DNA of 64,000 nucleotides, from NCBI RefSeq assembly GCF_003352165.1, contig NZ_CP029176.1, positions 1,178,001 through 1,242,000 of the forward strand, written 5' to 3'. Positions 39,430-45,473 of the stretch are shown in pieces (position 1 is the stretch's first letter; every line of letters starts with the position of its first letter). The notes beneath the pieces were generated by a model. It was given only the letters and a program-made list of their open reading frames with translations, searched no databases and had not been told where the DNA came from. The position numbers were made by a program, and so were the translations under genes. The DNA comes from Acidibrevibacterium fodinaquatile. GTDB taxonomy: Bacteria; Pseudomonadota; Alphaproteobacteria; Acetobacterales; Acetobacteraceae.

Positions 39430-39471
39430 CCCCCTCCGCTTTGCTCGGTTTTGCAGAGCATAACGGAGGGG
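39430..39471 (+). promoter_or_regulatory. tRNA leader hairpin that pairs with the acceptor strand
   Basis: CCCCTCCG (39431-39438) is complementary to CGGAGGGG (39464-39471), which includes the first seven tRNA bases. Inside, TGCTC (39442-39446) pairs with GAGCA (39456-39460). The 10-mer CCCCCTCCGC at 39430-39439 is an exact copy of the tRNA 3' end at 39550-39559. In a precursor starting upstream of 39431 the leader could compete with the acceptor stem; if transcription starts near 39435 only part of this arm is included. It may also be the scar of a lost tandem tRNA copy. Confidence 0.5.
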
Positions 39472-39561
39472 TGGCTGAGCGGCTGATAGCACCAGACTGA
39501 AAATCTGGAATACGGGGCTGCAACCCCCGTATCGCGGGTTCGAATCCCGCCCCCTCCGCCA
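39465..39561 (+). tRNA. class II (serine-type) tRNA with Phe anticodon GAA
   Basis: A complete cloverleaf with encoded CCA. Acceptor GGAGGGG/CCCCTCC (39465-39471, 39551-39557); D-arm with G10-C25, C11-G24, T12-A23; anticodon stem CCAGA/TCTGG with 7-base loop CTGAAAA, so anticodon GAA at 39499-39501; a 25-nt variable region with an 8-bp stem (39510-39517 with 39525-39532); T-arm GCGGG-TTCGAAT-CCCGC; discriminator G73. Long variable arm plus G73 are the recognition features of seryl-tRNA synthetase, which does not read the anticodon, while GAA decodes Phe UUC/UUU. The loop is one base away from Ser GGA (CTGGAAA). Expected annotation by anticodon is tRNA-Phe, but the body is tRNA-Ser. Confidence 0.9.
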
Positions 39562-39691
39562 TTCCTATGGCATCAGAGGCGATTTAACCGCGATGATGGT
39601 TTTTAGCATAAATGGCCGAATCTGACAAGTGTTTTTGTATTCCGTCTAATATGAAACGATTGATTCCTAAAGAAAATATCATGGCAAGCAT

Positions 39692-39913
39692 TCATCCAAG
39701 ATGAAGTGTTTTGCACTCTATGGCATCGAGGCATTGAATCAAAAAAACTGCCGTAAAGCTTCCTCGCGAAAGCTTATTGGAAATGTTCCGTTCGGAGTCA
39801 TGCACTCCTATAGCGGCCAATTTCTCCGACAAATCCCGGTAGCTCAGGTTGCGCTTTTTCAACTCCCCCTTGAGCAGTCCCTTTACCCGGTCTTGCCATT
39901 CCTCATCCGTCAT
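39692..39913 (-). CDS. DUF6471-like small protein (possible transposon regulator)
   Basis: About 73 residues starting MTDEEWQDRVKGLLKGEL. The pattern (KKRNLSYRDLSEKLAAIGV ... ERNISNKLSRGSFTAVFL) suggests a compact helical DNA-binding fold like a Cro-type repressor and matches what I know as DUF6471. Upstream in-frame starts exist up to 39970, but GGAGCGAGG before 39913 and a palindrome overlapping the longer forms favour the short one. It is transcribed divergently from the transposase. Confidence 0.75.
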   Translation of the reverse strand: MTDEEWQDRVKGLLKGELKKRNLSYRDLSEKLAAIGVHDSERNISNKLSRGSFTAVFLIQCLDAIECKTLHLG

Positions 39914-39940
39914 GCCTCGCTCCATATCCGAGAGAAAAAT

Positions 39941-40019
39941 CATCATATATGATGTTTTCCTCATTGACAAGGGGCGCGCAAACCATCATATTCAGTGATG
40001 TTCATCATCATATGTGGTG
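39941..40019. promoter_or_regulatory. three operator-like palindromes between the divergent transposon genes
   Basis: CATCATATATGATG (39941-39954) is a perfect 14-bp palindrome. CATCATATTCAGTGATG (39984-40000) keeps both half-sites with a wider gap. CATCATATGTGGTG (40006-40019) matches the first at 12 of 14 positions. They flank and overlap the transposase promoter, so a small protein such as the DUF6471-like product could repress both genes. The binding protein is inferred. Confidence 0.6.
39964..39992 (+). promoter_or_regulatory. transposase promoter-like sequence
   Basis: TTGACA at 39964-39969 and CATATT at 39987-39992 with a 17-bp spacer, giving a start near 40000 and a short leader before the transposase ATG at 40026. 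The -10 element lies inside the second palindrome, suggesting repression by promoter occlusion. Confidence 0.45.
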
Positions 40020-40025
40020 GTTCCA

Positions 40026-40991
40026 ATGTCTCAGCATTTCCTCCTATCGGCAAAGGCGCGGTCGCTCTCTCTTGGGGCTGTCATGCGCATGGATGATGGG
40101 CTGGTTGAGCAGACATTCCGGGCAATCCGTTGGCCCGATGGCAAGCCGGTCTGCCCTGGCTGCGAGGGCGAGAAGGTCTATGACTGTGTGAGAAACCGCT
40201 TCCGGTGCGCGGCCTGCCGCAAGGATTTCTCTATTACCAGCGGGACTATCTTTGCATCCCATAAGCTGCCTTTGCGCACGTATCTGGCTGCCATCGCCAT
40301 CTTCGCCAATGAGGTTAAGGGTAAGTCGGCCTTGGCGCTCTCCCGTGATCTGGATGTGCAATATAAGACAGCCTTCGTCCTAGCTCATAAGCTGCGCGAG
40401 GCAATGGCGAATGATCTCAAGGGCATGAGGGTTGGCGGGATTGATAAGGTGGTTGAGGTCGATGGCGCTTACTTTGGCGGGTATGTGAAGCCCACGAATC
40501 ACAAGGAGAACCGCCAAGATCGCAGGAAAGCCTCTAATCAGAATGACAAGAGGCAAGTTGTGGTTGTGGCGAGGGAGCGCAAAGGCAAAACCCTGCCAGC
40601 CATCTTTGCCGCCGAGAAGCAATCTCTCCCCTTCATCTCATCGCGAGTTATGAAGGGCAGTCATCTTATGGCCGATGAGGCGCCGTCCTGGAATGATCTG
40701 CATGGGCGGTTTGACGTATCCCGGATCGACCACACCAAAGCCTATTCCATGCCTGAGATGGTGCATACCAATGGCGCTGAGGGCTTCTTTTCACGGTTGA
40801 GAAGGGGTGAGATGGGCCATCATCATCATATTTCCGGGCCATACCTTTTGCGTTATGCTCAAGAGAGCGCATGGCGCGAGGATCATAGAAGGGTTGACAA
40901 TGGCTCCCAAGTCAAGGCCATCATAGACCTCGCCATGCACTCCAAGCCATCAGTGGATTTCTCCGGCTATTGGCAGAGGAATAGGAAATAA
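40026..40991 (+). CDS. IS1595-family (ISXO2-like) transposase
   Basis: A 321-residue transposase starting MSQHFLLSAKARSLSL. An N-terminal zinc ribbon (C43, C46, C61, C64) precedes an ISXO2-like catalytic domain: D146 (VVEVDGAYFGG), D217 (LMADEAP) and a third acidic/amide site in HTNGAEGFFSRLRRGEMG (N249/E252). The length fits the family and the reading frame is intact, so the element may still be mobile. The ATG at 40026 is chosen; an earlier in-frame start adds four residues. No clear ribosome site is visible. Confidence 0.93.
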   Translation: MSQHFLLSAKARSLSLGAVMRMDDGLVEQTFRAIRWPDGKPVCPGCEGEKVYDCVRNRFRCAACRKDFSITSGTIFASHKLPLRTYLAAIAIFANEVKGKSALALSRDLDVQYKTAFVLAHKLREAMANDLKGMRVGGIDKVVEVDGAYFGGYVKPTNHKENRQDRRKASNQNDKRQVVVVARERKGKTLPAIFAAEKQSLPFISSRVMKGSHLMADEAPSWNDLHGRFDVSRIDHTKAYSMPEMVHTNGAEGFFSRLRRGEMGHHHHISGPYLLRYAQESAWREDHRRVDNGSQVKAIIDLAMHSKPSVDFSGYWQRNRK

Positions 40992-41002
40992 ACGTAATTA
41001 TA

Positions 41003-41030
41003 TTGACATGCAAAAAAAATTTGCTATAAT
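41003..41030 (+). promoter_or_regulatory. consensus sigma70 promoter reading into the GIY-YIG gene from its 3' side
   Basis: TTGACA (41003-41008), 16-bp spacer, TATAAT (41025-41030): both hexamers are exact consensus. It lies between the transposase end and the convergent GIY-YIG-like gene and points rightward, so it would make an RNA antisense to that gene's 3' part. An ATG at 41037 coincides with the expected start point. Confidence 0.7.
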
Positions 41031-41036
41031 CTAAGC

Positions 41037-41237
41037 ATGGGAACAAATAAAATACTCAGAATAAAAGCTCTAGAGGCCGCCAGAGATATTAGAGAGCCAG
41101 AAAACACGAGGCTTTACGACTTGATATGGGACGCCAATCAAATTTATTTCTGGCTTTTCATGGGCAAAATGCCGCCAAATGACTACGGAGTAGAAAATAC
41201 TAATCATTGCACGGGGGGGGGAATACTGCTTAATTAA
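41037..41237 (+). CDS. possible leaderless small ORF (doubtful)
   Basis: A 66-codon frame beginning MGTNKILRIKALEAARD, whose ATG falls about seven bases after the perfect TATAAT and would therefore be leaderless. It lies opposite the C-terminal end of the GIY-YIG-like gene and includes the nine-G tract near its own 3' end. I recognise no family. An antisense RNA without translation is an equally good reading. Confidence 0.2.
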   Translation: MGTNKILRIKALEAARDIREPENTRLYDLIWDANQIYFWLFMGKMPPNDYGVENTNHCTGGGILLN

Positions 41238-41537
41238 ATCACCCTCTATTTCTAAGCGCCGCTTTTCATCATCAACTGCAAGAATGGAAATGCAGTTTGC
41301 TCCGTGCTTGACAAAGCATTCCGCTTTGTGATGATTTATCATTCTATTATAGAGATTTTCTGTTTGACCAAAATAAATATAATTATGATAAAATCCACTC
41401 TTGTCTTGATTCTCAGTTCTTTTGCTTATAAGATATACAACAGATATTGCTTTTAGCACGCTTTGTTGATCGTAAACATCAAACCGATAAGTTTCTCCAG
41501 ATAAACCCCTGATATCTATTTTACCAATTTTTTCCAT
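41070..41537 (-). CDS. GIY-YIG-like nuclease with altered C-terminus (transposon cargo)
   Basis: A 155-codon frame. SVVYLIS (about 32-38) and YIYFGQTENLYNR (53-65) resemble the GIY and YIG parts, R65 and E98 (EIEGDLIKQYSPP) the catalytic Arg and Glu, although the motifs are divergent. At codons 106-109 the gene has a run of nine C (41213-41221 on the other strand). With seven or ten C the frame would close shortly after as SPPCND at a stop at 41200-41202, the usual ending of such proteins; with nine, it reads on about 46 codons into unrelated sequence. The ATG abuts the upstream gene's stop (TAAATG). Confidence 0.65.
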   Translation of the reverse strand: MEKIGKIDIRGLSGETYRFDVYDQQSVLKAISVVYLISKRTENQDKSGFYHNYIYFGQTENLYNRMINHHKAECFVKHGANCISILAVDDEKRRLEIEGDLIKQYSPPRAMISIFYSVVIWRHFAHEKPEINLIGVPYQVVKPRVFWLSNISGGL

Positions 41538-41996
41538 TTAATCTCCCCCATTTGGTTTGTTGCAATCTGAGGAAAGAAACCAAACCGTTGCCGCGCCATC
41601 ACTCTCATTTGCAAACAGCCGACCCTTCCTCCTATGGAGGTCTTTGCGGACCTTCTCTAAGACGAAATTAACGTCCGCCGTGTCAGATAACTCAATGCCA
41701 TATTTTGCCAATAACCGATTCGTGATCTCACGAACCGTCAAGGGGCATGAGGCATCCCGCATGACCTCTAAAATTCCTCTGGCAAAGGTGCCGTGAGGGA
41801 ATATCCGGGATTTGCTCTTGGGCCGAATTGGCGGCAAAAGCCTGTGCTTGTAATTTGGATCAAAGGTCTTGAGGGATAGGGCTATGGCAACCTTTTGCTC
41901 AGATAAGGCTCGGAGTTTCTTGTTGAGGGCCATGATCTCGCCCTCGATCTCGGCATGCTTGCGGATTAGGCCAGATATTACGTGCTCATTATCCAT
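41538..41996 (-). CDS. coiled-coil protein with winged-helix-like C-terminus (transposon cargo)
   Basis: A 152-residue protein. Residues about 1-45 (HAEIEGEIMALNKKLRALSE) look like a coiled coil. A basic linker (PPIRPKSKSRIFPHGTF) leads into a segment with the pattern of a winged helix (ILEVMRDASCPLTVREITNRLLAK). I know no precise function. It is followed without a gap by the GIY-YIG-like gene, so the two are translationally coupled and probably act together. Confidence 0.7.
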   Translation of the reverse strand: MDNEHVISGLIRKHAEIEGEIMALNKKLRALSEQKVAIALSLKTFDPNYKHRLLPPIRPKSKSRIFPHGTFARGILEVMRDASCPLTVREITNRLLAKYGIELSDTADVNFVLEKVRKDLHRRKGRLFANESDGAATVWFLSSDCNKPNGGD

Positions 41997-42039
41997 GCCT
42001 CATTATAGCTTGGGGTAAGGCATGGATGACCGGAAACGT

Positions 42040-42071
42040 GGTGGCGTTTGCTACATAAGACCGGCAAAAAG
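42040..42071 (-). repeat. right terminal inverted repeat and target duplication of the transposon
   Basis: The 24-bp inverted repeat occupies 42040-42063 (ending GTTTGCTACATAAGACCG) and is followed by the target duplication GCAAAAAG at 42064-42071. The single mismatch to the left end is at the 19th base from the outer edge. Confidence 0.92.
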
Positions 42072-42176
42072 ACTTTTTTCCCGTTTTCTCGGAATGACAA
42101 CCGCCTTGGAGCGGGCAGTGCCGGTGGCACTGCCCAACGGATAAAAGTTTTTTGGTTCTTTTTTTCAAAAAAGAAC
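42064..42176. repeat. convergent-gene repeat, copy C, right part
   Basis: Continues the repeat broken at 38444: GCAAAAAGACTTTTTTCCCG, then the strong palindrome GGGCAGTGCC-GGT-GGCACTGCCC (42113-42135), AACGGATAAAAG, and the closing GGTTCTTTTTTTC/AAAAAAGAAC hairpin. The complete original copy sat between the convergent polA and sterol-desaturase-like genes. Confidence 0.88.
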
Positions 42177-42181
42177 AGTCT

Positions 42182-42982
42182 CTACCCCTTCATGGGACGA
42201 AACGGCTGCAAAAGCGTGCGCCAGAGCGCGAGTTCGGCGGGGTTGGCGAATTCATCGAGGCCGATCCGCATTCCCTCCTGCCCGGCCGCGGGGGCGGCGC
42301 GATAGGTGCCGAAGAGGCGATCCCACCAGGGGAGATTGAAGCCGAAATTACTGTCGGTTTCGCGCCGGATCACCGAATGATGCACGCGATGCATGTCGGG
42401 CGTGACGAGGATCAGCCGCAGCCAGCGATCAAGACGCGTCGGCAGGCGGACATTGGCGTGGTTGAACAACGATGTCGCGTTGAGGATGATCTCGAACGCG
42501 AAGACCGCCCCGGCCGGCGCGCCAAGCAGGATGATGACGGCGAATTTGATCAGCAGCGACAGCACGATTTCGCCGGGGTGAAATCGCACCCCGGTGGTGA
42601 CATCGAAATCCGGGTCGGCGTGATGCACCCGATGCAAGCGCCAGAGCGGCGGGACGAGATGAAAAACCACGTGCTGCGCATAGATCGCAAGATCGAGCAG
42701 CAAGAGGCTCGCGCCAAAGGCCAACCAGCGTGGTGCGGGCAATACGGCAAAAATCCCCCACCCCCGTGATGCCGCCAGCATGGCGACGCCGACGGCCGCG
42801 GTCGGGAACAACGCGCGCAAAATCGCGGTATCGAGGACGACGAGGGCGAGATTGCGCGGCCAGCGCCGCGCCCGCCCGATGACCGGGCGTCGCTGCGGCG
42901 CCAAGATCTCCCATACCGCCATCACCGCGAACATGGTGGCGAACACGCCAAGGCGCAGCATCGGCTCGAGCGCGGCATTCAT
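42182..42982 (-). CDS. sterol desaturase / fatty acid hydroxylase family membrane protein
   Basis: About 266 residues with several hydrophobic helices and the histidine clusters of the di-iron hydroxylase superfamily: HVVFH, HRVHHADPDFD, FNHANV and HRVHHS. It likely hydroxylates or desaturates a membrane lipid. The start is uncertain: the ATG at 42982 or a GTG at 43006; neither has a clear ribosome binding site. Confidence 0.88.
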   Translation of the reverse strand: MNAALEPMLRLGVFATMFAVMAVWEILAPQRRPVIGRARRWPRNLALVVLDTAILRALFPTAAVGVAMLAASRGWGIFAVLPAPRWLAFGASLLLLDLAIYAQHVVFHLVPPLWRLHRVHHADPDFDVTTGVRFHPGEIVLSLLIKFAVIILLGAPAGAVFAFEIILNATSLFNHANVRLPTRLDRWLRLILVTPDMHRVHHSVIRRETDSNFGFNLPWWDRLFGTYRAAPAAGQEGMRIGLDEFANPAELALWRTLLQPFRPMKG

Positions 42983-43030
42983 GGACGAGATGTGGATCGC
43001 GCCCACGCCAGGACAAGCGGGAGGCCGTCG

Positions 43031-43501
43031 TTACTTCGCGAGCGGCACCTTGGTCCGCGAACTCAGCGTCAGGCGATCGAGACAAGCCGCCCGTTCCTGA
43101 TCGGCGTTGCCACCCGGCTTGTCCCCGGCGTGGCAGGCGAGAACGTCGTTGATCAGCACCCGCCCGATCGAATCACAGGCAAGTCCCTGCAAATCGAACA
43201 GCCGCACCCCGGTTTTCTTTGCGGCCAGCGGGCCGAGATCGAGCGCGATCCGCCGCAGGATCACGCCATCGGTGCCGAACAGGATGAGATCGAGGCGCAA
43301 TTGCCCGACGGTTTCGGCATCGGGGTTGGTGACCACGAAATAGACCCGGCAGCCGGCTTCCCCTTGGGTGAGGGGTTCGAGCTTGTTGAGTTCGAGCGGC
43401 AGCGGCGCGTCCGCGCGCGCGGCGGCGGCACCGCCCAGCACCATCAGGCCGAACAGGGCGACCCCGTATAGGAAAATCGGATTAAAAAAACGCCGCAGCA
43501 C
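43031..43501 (-). CDS. secreted protein of unknown function
   Basis: A 156-residue protein with a signal peptide (LRRFFNPIFLYGVALFGLM, cleaved near ARA) and a mature domain of alternating hydrophobic segments with Cys residues at GCRVYF, GLACDSIG, LACHAG and AACLDRL that may form disulfides. I recognise no named family with certainty. It precedes the desaturase-like gene by 48 bp on the same strand and may be co-transcribed. Confidence 0.7.
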   Translation of the reverse strand: MLRRFFNPIFLYGVALFGLMVLGGAAAARADAPLPLELNKLEPLTQGEAGCRVYFVVTNPDAETVGQLRLDLILFGTDGVILRRIALDLGPLAAKKTGVRLFDLQGLACDSIGRVLINDVLACHAGDKPGGNADQERAACLDRLTLSSRTKVPLAK

Positions 43502-43792
43502 CTTCCCCTCCCTTGCTCGTCAGTCGTGGCCGCCCTTGCGGCTGGCGCGACCATAACGAAAGCGGCCGACAACGCCTAGAGGGCAGCCGGCCTCGCGCCG
43601 CGCCGGATACCCCGCAATGCGGTGGCGCGCCATGACAAATTGATGAAATTTTTAGGATTTACCCGAACCGAAGCGGCGGCCCGGCTCTTGCGCCGGCGGC
43701 CGAAACCCATCACCTTCGAAGGCGGCACGCGATCCGTGCCATCCCCGGAGAGTCGAAGAGAACGCGATAGACCGCAAGAGGAGGGATCAAGC

Positions 43793-44284
43793 GTGACTGA
43801 TCGGCATGATTGGCGTGATTGGCGCTTCGGCTTTGCGATGTGTGCGATGCTGTGTCTCGCGACGAGTGTTGCGCGCGCCGATGGGAATAGCCCTTTCGTC
43901 GGCCATTGGCGCTGGGATCCGGCGCTCTCGAAACTCCCGCCGGGCGAGCCGGCGCCGACCGACATGGCGCTCGATTTCGAGCGTGTCGATGCCGTTCATG
44001 TGCGATGGACGGTGACGGTGAAGGACGCGCAAGGGCGGCCCTCGCTCGAATCCCATGACACGCCCGGCAATGGCGAATTCTATCCGATCAGCGAAGACAC
44101 CACGGCATCCTTTCGGATGCTCGGGCCGGACCGCCTGCAAGCCACCTTCAAGGGGCCGCAGGGAGAGACCGACAGCATGACCTGCACGGTTGCGCCGGAC
44201 CGGCGGAAAATGACCTGCGAAGGCGCAAAAAGCGTGGGCGGAGGCAAGCCGATAAGCTACGTCGACGTCTATGATCGCGAGTAG
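43793..44284 (+). CDS. small secreted protein of unknown function
   Basis: 163 residues. The GTG at 43793 is chosen because GGAGGG lies seven bases before it and a signal peptide (FGFAMCAMLCLATSVARA) follows directly; an upstream frame from 43622 lacks this logic. The mature part begins GNSPFVGHWRWDPALSKL, a pattern seen in small periplasmic proteins that may form a beta-barrel. Function unknown. Its end overlaps the next gene. Confidence 0.65.
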   Translation: MTDRHDWRDWRFGFAMCAMLCLATSVARADGNSPFVGHWRWDPALSKLPPGEPAPTDMALDFERVDAVHVRWTVTVKDAQGRPSLESHDTPGNGEFYPISEDTTASFRMLGPDRLQATFKGPQGETDSMTCTVAPDRRKMTCEGAKSVGGGKPISYVDVYDRE

Positions 44285-44645
44285 TTCCGGGCGCGCGGCC
44301 CCAACGCCACCCCCAAGACGCCACAGGTCGATCAGAACCACCACGTTGGCCATCGCGGCGCTTTGCTGTCTCACGCTTGCCGCGTGTGGCGGCGGCTACG
44401 GCTATGGCGTGCCGGTCGTTGGCGGCTGGGATGACGGTTGGGGTGGTTGGGGTGGTGGCTGGGGTGGCTGGGGTGGTTGGGGCGGTGGCTGGGGTGGTTG
44501 GGATCGCGGCGGTTGGGATCGCGGCGGCTGGGGCCATGGATTCGCCGGCCACGGCTTCGCCGGCGGTGGTCATTGGGCGCACGGTTTTGGCCACGGCTTC
44601 GGCGGTCATGGCGGCTTCCACGGCGGCTTCGCCGGGCATCACTGA
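44271..44645 (+). CDS. Gly/Trp/His-rich lipoprotein
   Basis: A 124-residue protein. A signal with a lipobox (LTLAAC, Cys about 38) is followed by a low-complexity tail: repeated GGWGGWGGG and GGWDRGGW units, then GHGFAGHGF and HGGFHGGF segments ending in FAGHH. The His content suggests metal binding or structural surface properties; nothing catalytic is visible. The start lies 14 bases inside the previous gene. Confidence 0.65.
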   Translation: MIASSSGRAAPTPPPRRHRSIRTTTLAIAALCCLTLAACGGGYGYGVPVVGGWDDGWGGWGGGWGGWGGWGGGWGGWDRGGWDRGGWGHGFAGHGFAGGGHWAHGFGHGFGGHGGFHGGFAGHH

Positions 44646-44658
44646 CGAGAGCAAGGTA

Positions 44659-44692
44659 GGTTTTGATTGAACCATCCTGTTCAATCAAAACC
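44659..44692. terminator. long perfect hairpin downstream of the lipoprotein gene
   Basis: GGTTTTGATTGAAC (44659-44672) pairs perfectly with GTTCAATCAAAACC (44679-44692) around the loop CATCCT. The 14-bp stem lies 14 bp after the lipoprotein stop and before a convergent SDR gene. It has no T-run, so it may stall RNA decay or act with the next hairpin. Confidence 0.65.
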
Positions 44693-44718
44693 GGCCAACT
44701 TGCTCGCCAAAATAGGTG

Positions 44719-44752
44719 TAGAGCGTGATCGACTTAAACCGATCACGCTCTA
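44719..44752. terminator. second perfect hairpin between convergent genes
   Basis: TAGAGCGTGATCG (44719-44731) pairs with CGATCACGCTCTA (44740-44752) around ACTTAAAC. It lies 14 bp from the SDR gene stop, so it can serve that gene in the reverse direction. The sequence differs from the poly-A/T repeat family found at other convergent sites. Confidence 0.65.
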
Positions 44753-44765
44753 GAGCGCGCGAGGC

Positions 44766-45473
44766 TTAAAACCGCTCTACCCAGGGGCGGAGTTCGACCT
44801 CAAAGCTCCAGGCGCTTCGCGGCTGCTGCAACGCGGCGAGATAGGTTGCCGCGATGGCATCGGGATCGAGCAGCGAGTCGGGCGCATCCGCCGGGGTTGG
44901 CCGGTGCTCACTTCTGATCCCGCCATCGATGACGAGATGGACGACGTGGACGCCTTGCGGGTGGAGTTCACGCGCCATGCTTTGCGCCAAGCCACGCAAA
45001 GCGAATTTGCCCATCGCGAACGGGGCCGAGAGCGCATAGCCCTTGACGCTCGCAGAGGCGCCGGTGAACCCGATCGCGCCGCCCCCGCGCGCCAGCATCC
45101 GGCGTGCCGCCTGCTGGCCGACGAGAAACCCGCCATAAGCCGAAATCGCCAGCACCTCAGCCACCGCCGCCGGGTCGAGGTCGGTGATGGCGCCGCGCAG
45201 GCGCCGGCTCGGATTGTAGATCACGCAATCGGGCGCGAAGCCCAGCCGGTCGGTCTCGGCGAACAGCGCGGCAACCGCTTCCGGCCGCGCCGCATCGCAC
45301 GCGAGTGCCATCCCGCCGATCTCGGCCGCCAGCGGCGCGAGCTTTTCCGCATTGCGCGCCGCCAGCGCAACCCGCGTCCCCTGTGCCGCGAGCTGGCGGG
45401 CGAGCGAGGCGCTCAGCCCGGCGCCGGCCCCGACGATCAGCGCGGACTGAAACCGCATGCCCGCCCCGCTCAC
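44766..45473 (-). CDS. SDR-fold protein lacking the catalytic tyrosine
   Basis: A 235-residue short-chain dehydrogenase-like protein. The cofactor loop is [12 protein letters not shown] and the strand-4 motif is CVIYNPS rather than NNAG. The expected YxxxK reads F152-x3-K156 ([11 protein letters not shown]), so the catalytic Tyr is replaced by Phe, while Ser140/142 remains. Standard oxidoreductase chemistry is doubtful. It overlaps the upstream nitroreductase by four bases (ATGA), so they are co-expressed. Confidence 0.85.
   Translation of the reverse strand: MSGAGMRFQSALIVGAGAGLSASLARQLAAQGTRVALAARNAEKLAPLAAEIGGMALACDAARPEAVAALFAETDRLGFAPDCVIYNPSRRLRGAITDLDPAAVAEVLAISAYGGFLVGQQAARRMLARGGGAIGFTGASASVKGYALSAPFAMGKFALRGLAQSMARELHPQGVHVVHLVIDGGIRSEHRPTPADAPDSLLDPDAIAATYLAALQQPRSAWSFEVELRPWVERF

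Larger units (their letters stand above)
38445..42063. mobile_element. IS1595-family transposon with tRNA and protein cargo
   Basis: A 3619-bp element bounded by 24-bp inverted repeats (38445-38468 and 42040-42063) and an 8-bp GCAAAAAG duplication on both sides. The transposase at 40026-40991 belongs to the ISXO2-like IS1595 family, for which an 8-bp duplication is expected. It also carries a membrane-anchored protein, a tRNA, a DUF6471-like protein, a GIY-YIG-like protein and a coiled-coil protein. The interior is visibly AT-rich against the GC-rich host. Joining the flanks through one GCAAAAAG restores an intact repeat of the convergent-gene family. Confidence 0.92.

Noticed and set aside
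39465-39561. Reading the tRNA as tRNA-Ser(TGA) or selenocysteine tRNA
   Set aside because: The 5-bp anticodon stem fixes a 7-base loop with T33 followed by GAA. A TGA reading would need a shifted loop; selenocysteine tRNA would need an 8-bp acceptor stem and TCA.
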